The notes beneath the pieces are model-generated. The model worked only from the letters and a program-made list of their open reading frames with translations, had not been told where the DNA came from and made no database searches. Made by a program: the position numbers and the translations under genes. From Paguma larvata (Eukaryota > Chordata > Mammalia > Carnivora > Viverridae), in assembly GCA_030068075.1 (NCBI GenBank), contig CM057843.1, positions 36,923,332 to 36,987,331 of the forward strand: a DNA stretch of 64,000 nucleotides, read 5' to 3'. Of this stretch, positions 23,906 to 35,429 are shown in pieces; the stretch's first letter is position 1, and each line of letters begins with the position of its first letter.

Positions 23906-24677
23906 CAACTGGTTAACTTGAGAACTCATTTTGCCTTTGGTGAAGTATTTAAATGCCAACAGTTTGGTTTTATTAAGCAAGAATATTTACCTCATTGTAG
24001 TAGAACCTTTATCTTTTAATAAATCTTCTAATACACTGGTTTAATGAACTAGCAGCCAGGCATCAGGAAGGGTGCATGTTAGTAGACATTTTTAAAGTAC
24101 TGGGCCATCTTGTTGGAACCTGTATAGGATTGTTATCCTGAACTTCAGTTTTATTTCACAGTGATAATATAAGTTCAAGGAGAATCCAGAGAAATCTACT
24201 CTGTTCAAAAATAGTGAACCCAACTTTTGAGTTGCAGGAACAGTGTTATAAAATCTGTTTTCGTGGGGCGATAGAAGACGGGATGCCTGAGGGGTTTTTT
24301 CTTTCTCTCAAGCAGCCTCATTCCAGTCGGCAGTGTAATTGGAATGCAACTCTAATCTGGAGGAGGAAGGGGAATTTTTGGCAAGAAGATACTGAACAGT
24401 TGGGAGTTTTACTCAGATTAAGCATAGACAGCCATTCATTATGAGTGCTACTCAGTAAGAACAGCAATAGCATTCTGTTTCTACAGCTGGGATTTACTCT
24501 GATATTACTACATGGTGTGTTGCATATAGATAACTCCTATCCAACCATAAAAAGAAATATTGACTTAAATGGTAGTATTTACTGCATCTGCACTTCTGCA
24601 AATGGTTTTCTCCAGTCACTTCCTCATATCAAATATACTAAGGAAGATTTTTTTCAAAATTTAAAGTCATTTCTTGA
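23906..24677. other. Intron 1 sequence, two consecutive open frames, unassigned
   Basis: Frames of 76 and ~80 codons (24214-24444 and 24445 into the next SINE) run in the same phase, broken by one TGA/ATG boundary. I recognise no protein family, and the second runs into a SINE. Most likely chance. Confidence 0.35.
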
Positions 24678-24704
24678 AAACAACAAGAACAACAACAACA
24701 ACAA
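24678..24704. repeat. (AAC)n microsatellite
   Basis: AACAACAAGAACAACAACAA run, next to a SINE start. Confidence 0.9.
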
Positions 24705-24716
24705 AAGGGCATTGTT

Positions 24717-24922
24717 TTGGCGCCTGGGTGGGTCAGTCGGTTAAGTGTCCGACTTCAGCTCAGGTCATGATCTCATGGTTTGTGGGTTCAGGCCCTACTT
24801 CGGGCTCTGTGTTGATGACTCAGAGCCTGGAGCCTGCTTTGGATTCTGTGTCTCCCTCTCTCTCTGCCCCTTCCTTGCTTGTGCTCTTTCGAAAATAATG
24901 TTAAAAAAATTTCTTTTAAAAA
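24717..24922 (+). mobile_element. Carnivore SINE, sense
   Basis: TGGCGCCTGGGTGGGTCAGT head, CCGACTTCAGCTCAGGTCAT and CTTCGGGCTCTGTGTTGATG blocks, A-rich tail. Confidence 0.92.
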
Positions 24923-24969
24923 GGGGGGTCATTGATGGCATAATATTTGAATCATATCTGACCTGCAAG

Positions 24970-25080
24970 CTCTGAGAGCAAAGTACTGTGTCTTATTGAT
25001 CTTTGTATCTGCAGAATCTATCGTAGCACTTGGCACAAAGTAGATGCTTAAGAAATGTTGAAAGAGTGAACGATATAGGA
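24970..25080 (+). repeat. L2/MIR-type 3' end, sense
   Basis: TGTCTTATTGATCTTTGTAT then CACTTGGCACAAAGTAGATG and CTTAAGAAATGTTGAAAGAG, the familiar L2 3' end with GAATGAA-like finish. Confidence 0.55.
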
Positions 25081-25117
25081 AGTGCCACCTTCTTATTAAG
25101 CATCTCAAGATGATCAC

Positions 25118-26447
25118 ATCTGCTTTTGTGTGAAGTAGGAGTTATCAGGATTACCAGCAAGGCTCATCTTAGTTTATTTTGAACACTTTCTCTACTGATT
25201 TAAAATCATCTATCTGCAGAAGAGGTGAGCAGAATAGTAGAACAGGCTAGGTTTTGGGAGTGTAGTCTTAAGAATGAGAAATGCTGTGAAGGAATTTGAG
25301 AAGGGTAATAGCATGATCAGAGTGGTCTAGTGAAATTAGTCTCGTGCAGATATACAGGCTGTGAGAGACATGGTCCCAAATGGCTTCTGGAGTAACGGTC
25401 TTATGCTTGTGTGATGCCACATTTGTAGCTAGCATTAATCAAAATTAATACATGACTGCTGAATATCCGGAGTCCCATATAATGTTTTGTTTTAGTACAG
25501 AAATGAGTGAACATTCATTGAACTGTATAGTTAAGATTTCTTCACTTTTCTATATATAACTTCAATGGAAAGCTTACTAAACATTAAGAGATACTGAAAT
25601 ATTGGTAACTGTCTAGGAGAAAGTCTATATTCCTTAGCCTTTGTTCGAGACCTTCCCAGCTTATAAGTTGTCTCTCTTGCCAGTCCCTTCCTGCAACTTG
25701 GTCTAGCATTTCTCAACGTTATTTTTACCTCTTTTCCTGTAATAATTGTTTAGAAAACAAAAATAAGATTTCCTTCACAGTGGTACCCCTCCCTCCCTAG
25801 CTGCAGGATTCCCAGTCTTGGCTCAACTTTCTATAGTTTCTGTTTCAAAATATGATAGATTTCCAAATACAAATTCATAAAAGTATAATTATAAAATTAT
25901 TACAAACATAAAATTACATTATAATATTGTGTGTACATTCCCCAGGAGATTCTGATACATACCTCCTTGGTTGAGAATTTGTTATGGTGACAGAGAAGAG
26001 TTTGTCTTGTTGAAATTCACGAAGTCATTGAGCATTTACTGGGGCCTTAGAATTGGTACTGAAGATGGAAAGAGCAATAGGCTGTGGCTCTGGTACCCAG
26101 AGTACATTCCCAAGGAAAAGAACAGTACAGAAAAGGCTTCTAGCTGTGAAAATTATTTATTTATGCAAATAACTAAAATTACCAAATCTCAAATCATGTT
26201 TAACAGTCTTTCTTTTAAAACTTGCAAATGAGAGTTTTTGCTTCTAGGGTATAAAACAGTTAAAGCAAAAACTGGCTGATGCTGTTGAGGTCTGGTATAA
26301 GGTTAGCAATCTGAACAATCTTGATATTTATGTTTTAAGTTAATCTTGTTTCTTCTGGAGCCCTGGTACTGGCTTCCTAGTCTCTGGATTACTAAAATTC
26401 AATTTATCTTTATAAACTTTGAATCTAATTTTAAAGTTATTCTTTCG
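25118..26447. other. Intron 1 sequence, possible L2 trace, otherwise plain
   Basis: 25235-25360 has weak antisense L2 flavour (GAATTTGAGAAGGGTAATAG then CATGATCAGAGTGG). The rest is AT-rich with no supported feature. Confidence 0.35.
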
Positions 26448-26650
26448 TGGGGTGCCTGGGTTGCTTAGTTGGCTAAGCGTCCCATTCTTGGTTAAGTCAT
26501 GTCAAGTCATGATCTCACTGTTCGTGGGATTGAACCTTGTGTCTGGCTCTGTGCTGACAGTTGGGGGGCCTACTTGGGATTCTCTCTCTCCCTTTCTGTC
26601 TCTCCCTCGTGCACTCTCGCTCTCAAAATAAATAAATAAACTTAAGAAAA
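26448..26650 (+). mobile_element. Carnivore SINE, sense
   Basis: GGGGTGCCTGGGTTGCTTAG head to AAATAAATAAACTTAAG tail. Confidence 0.9.
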
Positions 26651-26674
26651 GGGTTTTTTTGTTTTTTGTTTTTT

Positions 26675-26887
26675 GTTTTTTTAAATTTTTAAATGTTTAT
26701 TTTTGAAGGAGAGATAGAGCATGAGCAGGGGAGGGGCAGAGAGAGAGGGAGACACAGAGTCCAAAGCAGGCTCCAGGCTCTGAGCTGTCAGCACAGAGCC
26801 GGATGTAGAGCTCGAATTCATGAGCCATGAGATCATGACCTGAGCTGAAGTCAGCCGCTAAACCCACTGAGCCACCCAGGTGCCGCC
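26675..26887 (-). mobile_element. Carnivore SINE, antisense
   Basis: AAATGTTTATTTTTGAAGGA start, GAGCCACCCAGGTGCC end. Lies only ~25 bp after an oppositely oriented SINE; (GTTTTT)n-type sequence between. Confidence 0.92.
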
Positions 26888-27169
26888 CCCCTTCCCCCCA
26901 AAAAAGGTAAAAATAAATAAATAAAGTTACTCTTTTGATTATTCAGTTGACCTTTGAAACTTAATCATGTATTAGCAGTATCTTAATGATTTTTAAAATA
27001 AAAGTTGTCAAATATGATCAGGTTAGTATGTTTTAAATAAAGGGAAATGATAAAAATAAAATTTCATAAGTTAAAATTGTGATTACTTGCAGATTGTTGA
27101 TATATCTGTTATATAATATAAAAGGTCCTCCTTTCAATGAAATTATTTTAGATTATTTTGGAGTCTGTT

Positions 27170-28240
27170 TCACTCATTCAGCATATTTATTGAGCACCCT
27201 TCAAATACCTGGTGCGCCATTGAGGCAGACCTGATTTATGATTATGTGTACCACCCCCGCAGTTACAAGTGATATTCTAAACTCAAGCGATTATAATGAA
27301 GTGTGTTGAGTGCGTGTGATAAGTATGGGATTCTGCGAAAACACAAACGGGTGCAGGATTGAGAGAAACATGTTCTAAAGGGTATCCTTTCCTCTTTGAG
27401 ATGATTAGGGGAGGAGCCTGGGAAAAACTGTTTCAGGCAGAGGGAGTGACAGATGACTCTCTGTGGGTGAGGGATGGAGTGTGTTTGAGAAAGCGAAAGC
27501 TTAGTGTGGTTGGATCTTGGACTTGGGGGTTTAGAGAGGAGGAGTGGTAATGAAAGATGAGATCAGAGAGGTAAGCAGGAGCCAGGGCCTGAAGGACATT
27601 GTAAACCAGTATAAAGTTTGGGCCCAACAACCTTGGGAATGTTTTGAAGACGGAGGTCAGTAGAGAACCTCCAGCGGGGTGGTTTGGGTAGAATATCCGG
27701 AACACAGGTGGAAGGATAGTTTTAAGGAATGTTTTAAGGATATTTTGGAATGTTATTAGGAGGATGGGAAATGTGTGAAAGGAGTTAATTGTGTTTTTAA
27801 AAAGATCATTTTGGGTCCATTGTGGAGAACTGGTTGAGGCTTGAGGCAGGGGACTGATTGGGAGAGGACTGATTGGGAGGCTGGTTTTAATGGCCACCTA
27901 GTTGATGGTGGCCACCTAGCTGATGGTGGCCTGGACAAGGGTGGTGGCACTGGTAACAGAAGTGGACAGATGAGGGATATTTCAGACGTAGAATTGATTA
28001 CAATTGGTATTTGCCAGGAGATGGGAAGAGGGAGGAGTAGTGAAGGTTGCTATGGAGGTTTCTGACTGGGACGGTGGAGTTAAAAACAGGGATGTTTATT
28101 GAAAGAAAGTAAACTGGAAGAGCAGTTTTGGGGGAGGGGGAGATAGTGATTTTATTTTGGAGGCATATTTAATTTGTGTGGACCTGAAGTTCAGGAGAGA
28201 GTTAAGTTTGGGTCTTAATATTTAGGCGTCACCAGAATGG
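27170..28240 (-). mobile_element. L2 LINE, antisense, RT C-terminal part
   Basis: The + strand follows the antisense L2 consensus for ~1 kb. On the minus strand the 154-codon frame 27433-27897 contains LQALAPAYLSDLI and FPRLLGPNFILVYNV, typical of the region after the L2 reverse transcriptase core. Small local tandem repeats sit at 27850-27930. Frame decayed; no function. Confidence 0.75.
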
Positions 28241-28302
28241 TAAAGGTCAGGGAGAGTGTATGAAATGTGGCTCTTCAAATTTTTTTTTAATTTTTTATGA
28301 AA

Positions 28303-28378
28303 AAATTTTTTTTAATGTTTGTTTATTTTTGAGAGAAAGAGACATGGAACATGAGTGGGGGAGGCGCAGAGAGGGAGG
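28303..28378 (-). mobile_element. Carnivore SINE, antisense, truncated
   Basis: TTTAATGTTTGTTTATTTTT then GAGAGAAAGAGACATGG and GGGGGAGGCGCAGAGAGGGA. Breaks off before the tRNA half. The following 28378-28440 resembles an antisense L1M scrap (ATATTCATAAAGTTGTGCAC). Confidence 0.75.
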
Positions 28379-28440
28379 TTTTAATATATTCATAAAGTTG
28401 TGCACCCATCACCTTATAAGTAATAATTTCATGCAAGGTA

Positions 28441-29034
28441 ATCCAGAGAATGTGGATTTGGGATATATAGCTCAATATATTAACTTTTAATTTTCGGTAG
28501 ATCTAGTAATCTGTCTTGTCATTGAGGTGATGATTTCGAAGAAGATAATTATTTCTCCTGTAAAATTTCTGTGGAGTTAGATGGAGACTAAATAACAATG
28601 TTATTTAAAAAAAAATCTCTTCGATATCAAAGAAACTTTATGGTCTTCAGTATAAAAATTGTTTCATTTAAAAAAATATATATGTACACATATCAACCTG
28701 AATTTACTTTTTACCTTGAAATTATTTTCCCCTTTTCGTCAAGCTGCTCTGAGATAAATCTTGATGGAAGATTGATTGGAAGTTGTTCTTTATTAGAATA
28801 CCAGATTTATCAACTTTCTGGCTGTCCGCTGTTACTAGCGATCATTGCTAAAGTTGCAACACCTGAGTTAGCTGACTTTTGCTCATCTTTAATAAAAGCT
28901 CGTGATCATATTTCATACCTTGCTGTAGTTTATGTTTGTTATTCACTGGTGCTTTTAGTGTTTTAAAACAAACCTTTTGACAGTGCAGTCTTACCATTTT
29001 AATTCTTTTCATGTATTTTTTGTTTCCTTTACAG
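28441..29034. other. 3' end of intron 1, no repeat recognised
   Basis: About 590 bp without SINE, LINE or gene directly upstream of exon 2, including the acceptor pyrimidine tract at 29009-29034. A candidate for conserved intronic control sequence only because it is repeat-free. Confidence 0.4.
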
Positions 29035-29073
29035 TACTCTGTGCAAAAAACTTGGTGAAAAAGGATTTTTTCC
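29035..29073 (+). CDS. SMURF2: SMURF2 exon 2 (start of C2 domain)
   Basis: A 39-nt exon between a TTTCCTTTACAG acceptor and a GTAAGTA donor. It begins with the last two bases of a Val codon and ends with the first base of an Arg codon completed in exon 3 (phase 1 on both sides). It encodes about residues 18-31, including LCAKNLVKKDFF, the first beta strand region of the C2 domain with a lysine-rich patch. In SMURF proteins this C2 binds phospholipids and folds back on the HECT domain to hold the ligase inactive. Because 39 is a multiple of 3 and both phases match, skipping it would keep the frame. It is very short and is followed within 90 nt by a tandem duplication with T-rich acceptor-like sites. 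The identification rests on exact joining with exon 3. Confidence 0.96.
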
Positions 29074-29160
29074 GTAAGTAAATTAACTTTAAATCTTGTA
29101 TGTTGCGTGTACTTTTTGGGTAGATTTTCAGAATTGTCTGGCTTAGTGATTTCTCTATTC

Positions 29161-29371
29161 AGAAATATACTTCATACCATTTCATGAATGCTTTGGTTTG
29201 GAGCCTTTTGGCAATACTTTTTTTTTTTTTTAGAGGATTTTGTGCCTTTTTAGCCTTTGTATTGAGAAATATACTTCATACCATTTCATGAATGCTTTGG
29301 TTTGGAGCCTTTTGGCAATACTTTTTTTTTTTTTTTTTTTTTAGAGGATTTTGTGCCTTTTTAGCCTTTGT
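29161..29371. repeat. Tandem duplication, ~100-bp unit, 88 nt after exon 2
   Basis: Unit 29161-29260 (100 bp) and unit 29265-29371 (107 bp) are identical apart from a T-run of 14 versus 21. Each ends with a T-run plus TAGAGGATTTTG, an acceptor-like T(n)AG site. Confidence 0.97.
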
Positions 29372-29956
29372 CTCTTTCCTTTTATCCACCTCTCCCACAT
29401 ATTTGTGTGAAATGCGTATGTGTATAGGTGTGTATATGAGACATGTGTAAAAAATATTGAAGGTGTGCATACTACTAGATTTCTAGAAAAGGTGGAGATT
29501 ATTTCGTAAACACTTTTTTTCTTTTCTGACATTTTATAGGAAATTTTATTCAGACATTCACCATTCCTTGGAAAGTAGAGAAGTCATTCAGCCTGCTTGG
29601 AATTTCCAGAGTGTAGGAAAGAAATCTCTGCCACGTTCAGTCATAGATGCTCTTACGTCTCAGCCTCTGAAGCAGACATTTGGTTCCCAGATTTGCAGTC
29701 TCTTTGCCAATAAGTTGTCAAATGTTTTTGTGGCTTTATTTAGGATTAAGTTTTGTGAAGAAGGATTGGGAAGAACCCCTCATGTGTGTTCAAAATCCTT
29801 ACCCTGTAATATCATACTTCACAATAACTCTAAGGCATTGAGTAAAAAAACCATATACTTATATATAAACAAATAATTGAGTAAAAATGATATAATTTTA
29901 GGGAAGAACTCTGAGCCAAAAAAATTTTTATGTAAAATATTTGAAGTTACAAATTG
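29372..29956. other. Intron 2 sequence without recognised feature
   Basis: A 102-codon frame (29568-29876) shows no recognisable similarity. Confidence 0.4.
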
Positions 29957-29974
29957 AGAAGGTTCATTAGATTT

Positions 29975-30202
29975 TATTTTTTATTTTATTTATTTAAAAT
30001 TTATTTTAGAGCGTGCACACACTCACAAGCAGGAGAGAGGGGCAGAGATTGAGAGAGAGAGAGAGAGAGAGAGAGAAATTTTAAGCAGGCTCCACACCAG
30101 TGTAGAGCCTGGTGTGGGGCTTGATCCTGTGACCCTGGGATCACGACCTGAGCCAAAATCAAGTGTCAGATGCTTAACCAACTGAGCCACCCAGGTGCCC
30201 CA
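29975..30202 (-). mobile_element. Carnivore SINE, antisense
   Basis: Ends in GAGCCACCCAGGTGCCCC. TSD AGAAGGTTCATTAGATTT / AGAAGATTCCTTAGATTT (16 of 18 match). Confidence 0.93.
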
Positions 30203-30220
30203 AGAAGATTCCTTAGATTT

Positions 30221-31904
30221 CAAAATTCAAGTTCTATCAGCCTGCAGAAACTAGCTATTTTTTAGCATATAATAGCTATTATTAGCATTTAGTATGATAT
30301 TACTTAATTCTCAGGGGTTTCATTAAAAGAAATAGTAAACTTTTGAAGTGTTTTAAAATCATACTTCATTCATTTCACTTGAAATTTTCTTATAAGATTT
30401 CTAGAGTAGAACCAGAATTAAAATTTATAAAATAACATCTTAAAAGACTGTATATGTAGACATTTCTCTGGTTTCTAGACTTCTATGGGAAAGCAGTTAA
30501 ATAAGATGCTTTGGGACATAGTTAAGTTTTAAGCAGTCTCCAGTTTACATACCATGTGCTCTGTACCCTGCTGCAGATCGCAGCAAGAGAGGCAGTGGCC
30601 TGTCTCCGTGCCGCCACCAAATACTGTCTTCACAGGCTTTCTCTGAACTACCTACTCATCCCTGCCACTAATAACCAGTGTATACTCTTTGTTTTATTTT
30701 ATTTTTTACCTTTCTTAAGGTTGATTTGGGGTAGGATTAACAGGACTGTAAAGTGGCACATCGGGTCGGATAGGCAGGTGACAAGGAGAAAAGGGAGACG
30801 AGTGAGGAGTGCATACTTCTACAGCTCCTTCTGCGCCCTCCAAGACATCCGCTCTGCTTTTACAGATAGAATCTTCCCTTTTGTCTCCCAGCCTTCCTTC
30901 CCAAGTTCTTGTCTCCCTCCAGAGCCCCAAGACACAGCTTCTCCAGTATAATATGCAGATGTACTTGTCCCAGTTTTCCTAGGAAATCTGGAGGAATCTT
31001 ACTTTAATTTTTGGTAAACCTTGGAGAGGCAATTATTGTCAGTTATATGAACTTTATCTGCCCTTAAGTTTTAGGTGAGGGAAAAAAGAAGGAAAGAAAA
31101 GACTCTTCCTTTTTTTCATTTGTGTAGCCAATAAAAATTGATAAAAATTCTTAAGAGTTGTGAGTTTGCTCCACGGATAAGGAAATTAGGGGAAACTGAT
31201 TATCTTTAAAACCCAGAATGGAAGAAACACTTGGTGACTCTGGAAAGGGAAACAGGAAGGCCAATCTTGAGGCCCTCAGAAGGTGCTCAGCTAGGGACAG
31301 TCTGTCTCCTGGGTTCACAACAGGAAGGGCCTCTGCTGTAGTAGACTTAGGTCTGTCTTTGATCTGTTTATAAGTTGAAGGTTGCCCACATTAATTCCAG
31401 AGAAACTACTTCCTAAATATCTTAGTGAAATTTAAGTGAGAATGTTTATTGTCAGAATGCAGTTATCATTGATACCAGAATGTAGTGTTTGCTTGTAATG
31501 CAGTTTAAATCATGTCGAATGAGATAAGTAAATTTTAATATCAAGCATAACTATAGGCTGATGAAACATGTGCGTGTGTATACATAACTATAGGAAAAAA
31601 AATATACTGCCAAGTGCTGTCTTATAATTTGTATATTCAAGATAATACTCTTTATTCTGGGTATCTGCCCTTGCTGAGAAAAATTTTGCTAACTCACTTT
31701 TTGGAATTGTTTTCAAGCTTATTGGCTTTAAAAAATAAATTATTTCCCTCCCCCCGAAATTTTAGAAGGAAAACTTTCTAAATGTAAAAGAACATGTAAA
31801 AAGTTTTATAGTGAATATCCACCATCTAGATTCTACCATTAACATGATCATGTATCTGTTTATCCATTATGTTTAAAGAATGTTTTCATCAGTATAATTT
31901 TTTT
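30221..31904. other. Intron 2 sequence with a GC-richer unassigned open frame
   Basis: Mostly AT-rich single-copy-looking DNA. 30556-30951 is a 131-codon frame with higher GC than its surroundings. It does not resemble a family I know and has no neighbouring splice frame that fits SMURF2. Confidence 0.4.
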
Positions 31905-31923
31905 CTCTTTTATGCAACATTTA

Positions 31924-32126
31924 TTTATTTATTAAAGTTTATTTTGAAAAAGAGAGAGAGAGAGAACAAGTCAGAGAGGGGCAGAGAGGGTGAGGGTGGA
32001 CAGAGGATCCGAAGTGGGTTCTGTGCTGACACCAGAAAGCCCGATGTGGGGCTCAAACTCACGAACTGTGAGATCATGACCTGAGCCGAAATCAGATGCT
32101 TAACTGACTGAGCCACTCAGGTGCCC
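31924..32126 (-). mobile_element. Carnivore SINE, antisense, 19-bp perfect TSD
   Basis: Bounded by CTCTTTTATGCAACATTTA at 31905-31923 and 32127-32145, identical in all 19 bases. Full length. Confidence 0.95.
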
Positions 32127-32145
32127 CTCTTTTATGCAACATTTA

Positions 32146-33859
32146 AATAAAAGACTTATGTGTAAGATACTGTGTTAAGTTGCTATGTACAGGAGCCAAA
32201 TTGAAGTCACTCAGAACCACAGTGATTGGTGAATGTTCTTTTTCTTCCCCCAATCAAAAATAAAGCTTTATTTTCTCTGGAAAGTAACAGACTTTTAAGT
32301 TGAAATTTTTGTTTCATTGTTATTTGCAGCTCAAGTGCATTTGTATAGCGAGGAAGTCTTCAGCTTTAGCTATTTTTGCATGATTCAGAAATGATGATTG
32401 AGAAATTTTTAAAAATACAGAAAATATCTTAGCCACTTGGTATTTACCAGTAGAAGCCTCACTAACTTCAGAAAACTTGATAGCTTTTGATCACATCACA
32501 GTAACTTGGCTCTCAAGGTAAATTTTTGTGGAGTAATAGAAGCAGGTAAGTTGAAATATAGGTACTCTTTTTGTTAGGGTATAGAGCTTGTATTTTTTAT
32601 TATTTAACAGAAAAGAAACATAGGAGGTTGGGACTCAGAATTTCATAATTAAGGACTTGGAATCAATCCATGCTTAGTGTGTTTGTGTGGAAAAGTTGTT
32701 TTCCTTAGTCCTTAATTCTTTAAACAACATCTAAAAGGAAAGCTAGAAATGTGATTTTTGTTTTTATTTTTGTTTACAAACATATGTTTGTATGTTTGTT
32801 GAGATAGTAGAATCAAAAGAAAAAGATAGAAGAGATTCTTGAAAATACTTAATGTTACTGAAGGTAGAGGGAAAAATATTCTTCCATTAAACACATTTAA
32901 AAATGGTAGATATTTTTGAAATAATACGAAGAGCAGTAAACTTCAAGAATATAGTGAAATACATCAGTACCCTAACTTCCAAGTATCTTCTTAAATACTT
33001 AACACTCGCAAATTTTGGTTCTCATATTTGAAGTTGACAGATCACAGAATCATATAATTAGGGAACGGACAGTGTGATTTCTGCCTGGCCTCGAATCTTG
33101 GCACATTGGTATCTTGACTTAAAAAAAAAAAAATTAGCATAGCTCTCAAGGTGCAAAATTTCTCCAGTTATTGCCCCATACCAACATTTCGTTTTAGTAA
33201 TTTTCAGCTGTCCCTAGGAAAGCTATGCTATCCCAAAGTATCATTTTTGTCTCATTGACATTTCGTTTAGTTCTACCTTCTAACTTTTTTTTCTTTCTCC
33301 AAAAGAACCACTATTTTCATTGTTACTTAGGGCCGAAAACTGTAGTGTCATCTTGGAGCCTAGTTTCGTATAAACTCGTATTAGATCTTTCAGAGTAGCT
33401 TATTACTTCACTGTCCTTTCTCTTCTCATGTGACTTCCTTAGTTCAGGGTCTGTTCAACTCTTACTGTGTGTTTATCCTTCTGTGTGCAACTTAGGACAG
33501 CTTCATAGGTGGTCTCTGTACCAGTCTTTCCCTCTCCCAGTCCACCCTGAAAACCGCTAATAGAAAAATACGACACCCTGTTACCTACCTCAGTCACGTT
33601 CTGATTTCTAAGTCTCTCTTACCAGCAGTATTTACCTTTACACCTTAGCACGAATGATTTGGTTAGACTCCTCAGAGGCCTTCAGATACTGTCGTACCTT
33701 TCTTGTCGATCTTCCTGTTTGTCCTTTAAAGCCCAATGAGTCCCATCCCCTCAAAAAAAGAGAAAGAAAGAAAAAAAAGAAGTCTTGATTTACTGTTCAA
33801 ACTCCCAACTGTTCTGTTTTTATGAGCTCTTACTTGTACTCACTGCTGAGCTGCACGGT
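32146..33859. other. Intron 2 sequence without recognised feature
   Basis: AT-rich, with short A-runs (33121, 33756). 33420-33740 may be a very old LINE scrap, not firm. Confidence 0.4.
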
Positions 33860-34130
33860 ACGTGAGAGGTATACTATGGTATAGTAGTTACGAGCATGAA
33901 ATTGAGAACCAGATTTTATGTGCCTGGGTTGAAAAATCTAAACTTTAGACCCTGGCTCTGTCACGTACTATTGTTTGTCCTTGGACTGGTTAATTAACCC
34001 CTTTGTGCCTCGGTTTCCTCATCAGTAGAATAGAGATTATAGTAGCATTTGCCCCATTGTATTATTGTGAGGAATAAAAGATTTAATATATGTAAAGCTT
34101 TCAGAGTAGTGCCTGACATAGTGTTAAAAG
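33860..34130 (+). repeat. MIR SINE, sense, nearly full length
   Basis: TATAGTAGTTACGAGCATGA, then GACCCTGGCTCTGTCACGTA, TTTGTGCCTCGGTTTCCTCA, TATTGTGAGGAATAAAAGAT and GTGCCTGACATAGTG, all in MIR order. Confidence 0.85.
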
Positions 34131-34702
34131 TATTTTCTTTATAATCATACAAACACTTGTTTATTCTCTGGTTTCCCTCTGCCCCATGGCATTCTTAACT
34201 GTTTTAGGGCAGGGTATTTGGTTTTTTGTTTCAGTTTTTCATCACTCATGGTAGTTATTCAGGAAAACTTTTTGGCTAATTTGATTTCTCTGTAGGCCAT
34301 ATTCTTGTGTGAAAACCTATAATAAGCTCTTTCTTTAAATGCTACTAAGGGGGGCCTTGAGAAGGCTCTAAGAGAGCCAGAACTGTTTTAACCTTCCTGG
34401 AGTCAAAGGGCTGGTAAAGATATATAAAAACTTCTCTATTAAGAGGTAACCTCTAGGCTTTGGTGGTTTAAGCTGAGAACGTTTTGAGATAGGAACAAGA
34501 AAAACGTAGCTTTTGGTATTTAATGTAGAATTAACTTTAATCTTCGTCCAAAATGGACCGCTTTTCATTTATAGCTAAATGTTAAACTTTAAAGAATGGA
34601 ATAATCTTTTGTAGTAAATAGTAAGCTTTATATAATTAATCTTCTATTTTCCATGTCACATTATTCTTTAATTAAAAAAAAATTCTTCCCCTTTTTTCAC
34701 AG
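34131..34702. other. 3' end of intron 2
   Basis: No gene or clear repeat. Ends with the exon 3 acceptor tract CCCCTTTTTTCACAG. Confidence 0.45.
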
Positions 34703-34811
34703 GACTTCCTGATCCATTTGCTAAGGTGGTGGTTGATGGATCTGGGCAATGCCATTCTACAGATACTGTGAAGAATACACTTGATCCAAAGTGGAATCAA
34801 CATTATGACCT
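34703..34811 (+). CDS. SMURF2: SMURF2 exon 3 (C2 domain)
   Basis: A 109-nt exon with acceptor CTTTTTTCACAG and donor CT|GTAGGT. It encodes about residues 31-67: LPDPFAKVVVDGSGQ, then a Cys-His-Ser-Thr segment, then TLDPKWNQHYDL, the classic C2 pattern of an LPDPFAKV strand and a DPKWNQ strand. The DPKWN motif is a hallmark of C2 folds in NEDD4-family ligases. The final Leu codon is split CT|G. The donor has G rather than A at +4 (GTAGGT), slightly off consensus but normal. Upstream intron 2 is 5,629 nt and downstream intron 3 is 9,120 nt. No frameshift or stop is seen. Confidence 0.97.
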
Positions 34812-35240
34812 GTAGGTTTAAATGATTCATTTGAAATGAAACATAGAATCAATATTATTTGATACAGTCTTTGAAAAGAGTCACTGAAAATGATCCGAGT
34901 TTGATGTGTGGTGTAATTTGGTCTTCACAGAGGGGCACAAACCTAATGGGAAGTTACTTTGGCTTATTGATAGCTGGCTTTGGAAGATGAAGTGCCCGTA
35001 ATAAGCCTATGGAGGACAAAATGTATGTGCAGTATAGAGCAGCCCCGTCCCATCTTCTTTCAGTTAAAGACAGGTATTCATTTACTTTAGGCCAATTATG
35101 AGTATAAAACCAGAAATCATAATTGGAGTGCACTCATAGACCTTCTTTTTGCTTTTATAGGGATGGTTTCTTTCTTTCAGATTTTAATCACAGTGGTATA
35201 TGCACCATTCTAAAAAGGCACGTAATACTGTAAGGCTTTT

Positions 35241-35429
35241 TTTTTTAATTTTTGAGAGAGAGAGAGCAAAAGCAGGGGAGGGGTTGAGAGGGAGACCCAG
35301 AATCCGAAGCAGAGTCCAGGCTCTGAGCTGTCAGTGCACAGTGCAACGTGGGGCTCGAACCCACAAACCATGAGATCATGAGGTGAGCCAAAGTCAGACA
35401 CGTAACTGACTAAGCCACCTAGGCGGCCC
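35241..35429 (-). mobile_element. Carnivore SINE, antisense
   Basis: TSD AATACTGTAAGGCTTTT / AATATTGTAAGGCTTTT. Head complement AAGCCACCTAGGCGGCCC. Confidence 0.93.

Noticed and set aside
27433..27897. 154-codon minus-strand frame as a possible gene
   Set aside because: Contains LQALAPAYLSDLI-type L2 reverse transcriptase text in a decayed LINE; not a host gene.
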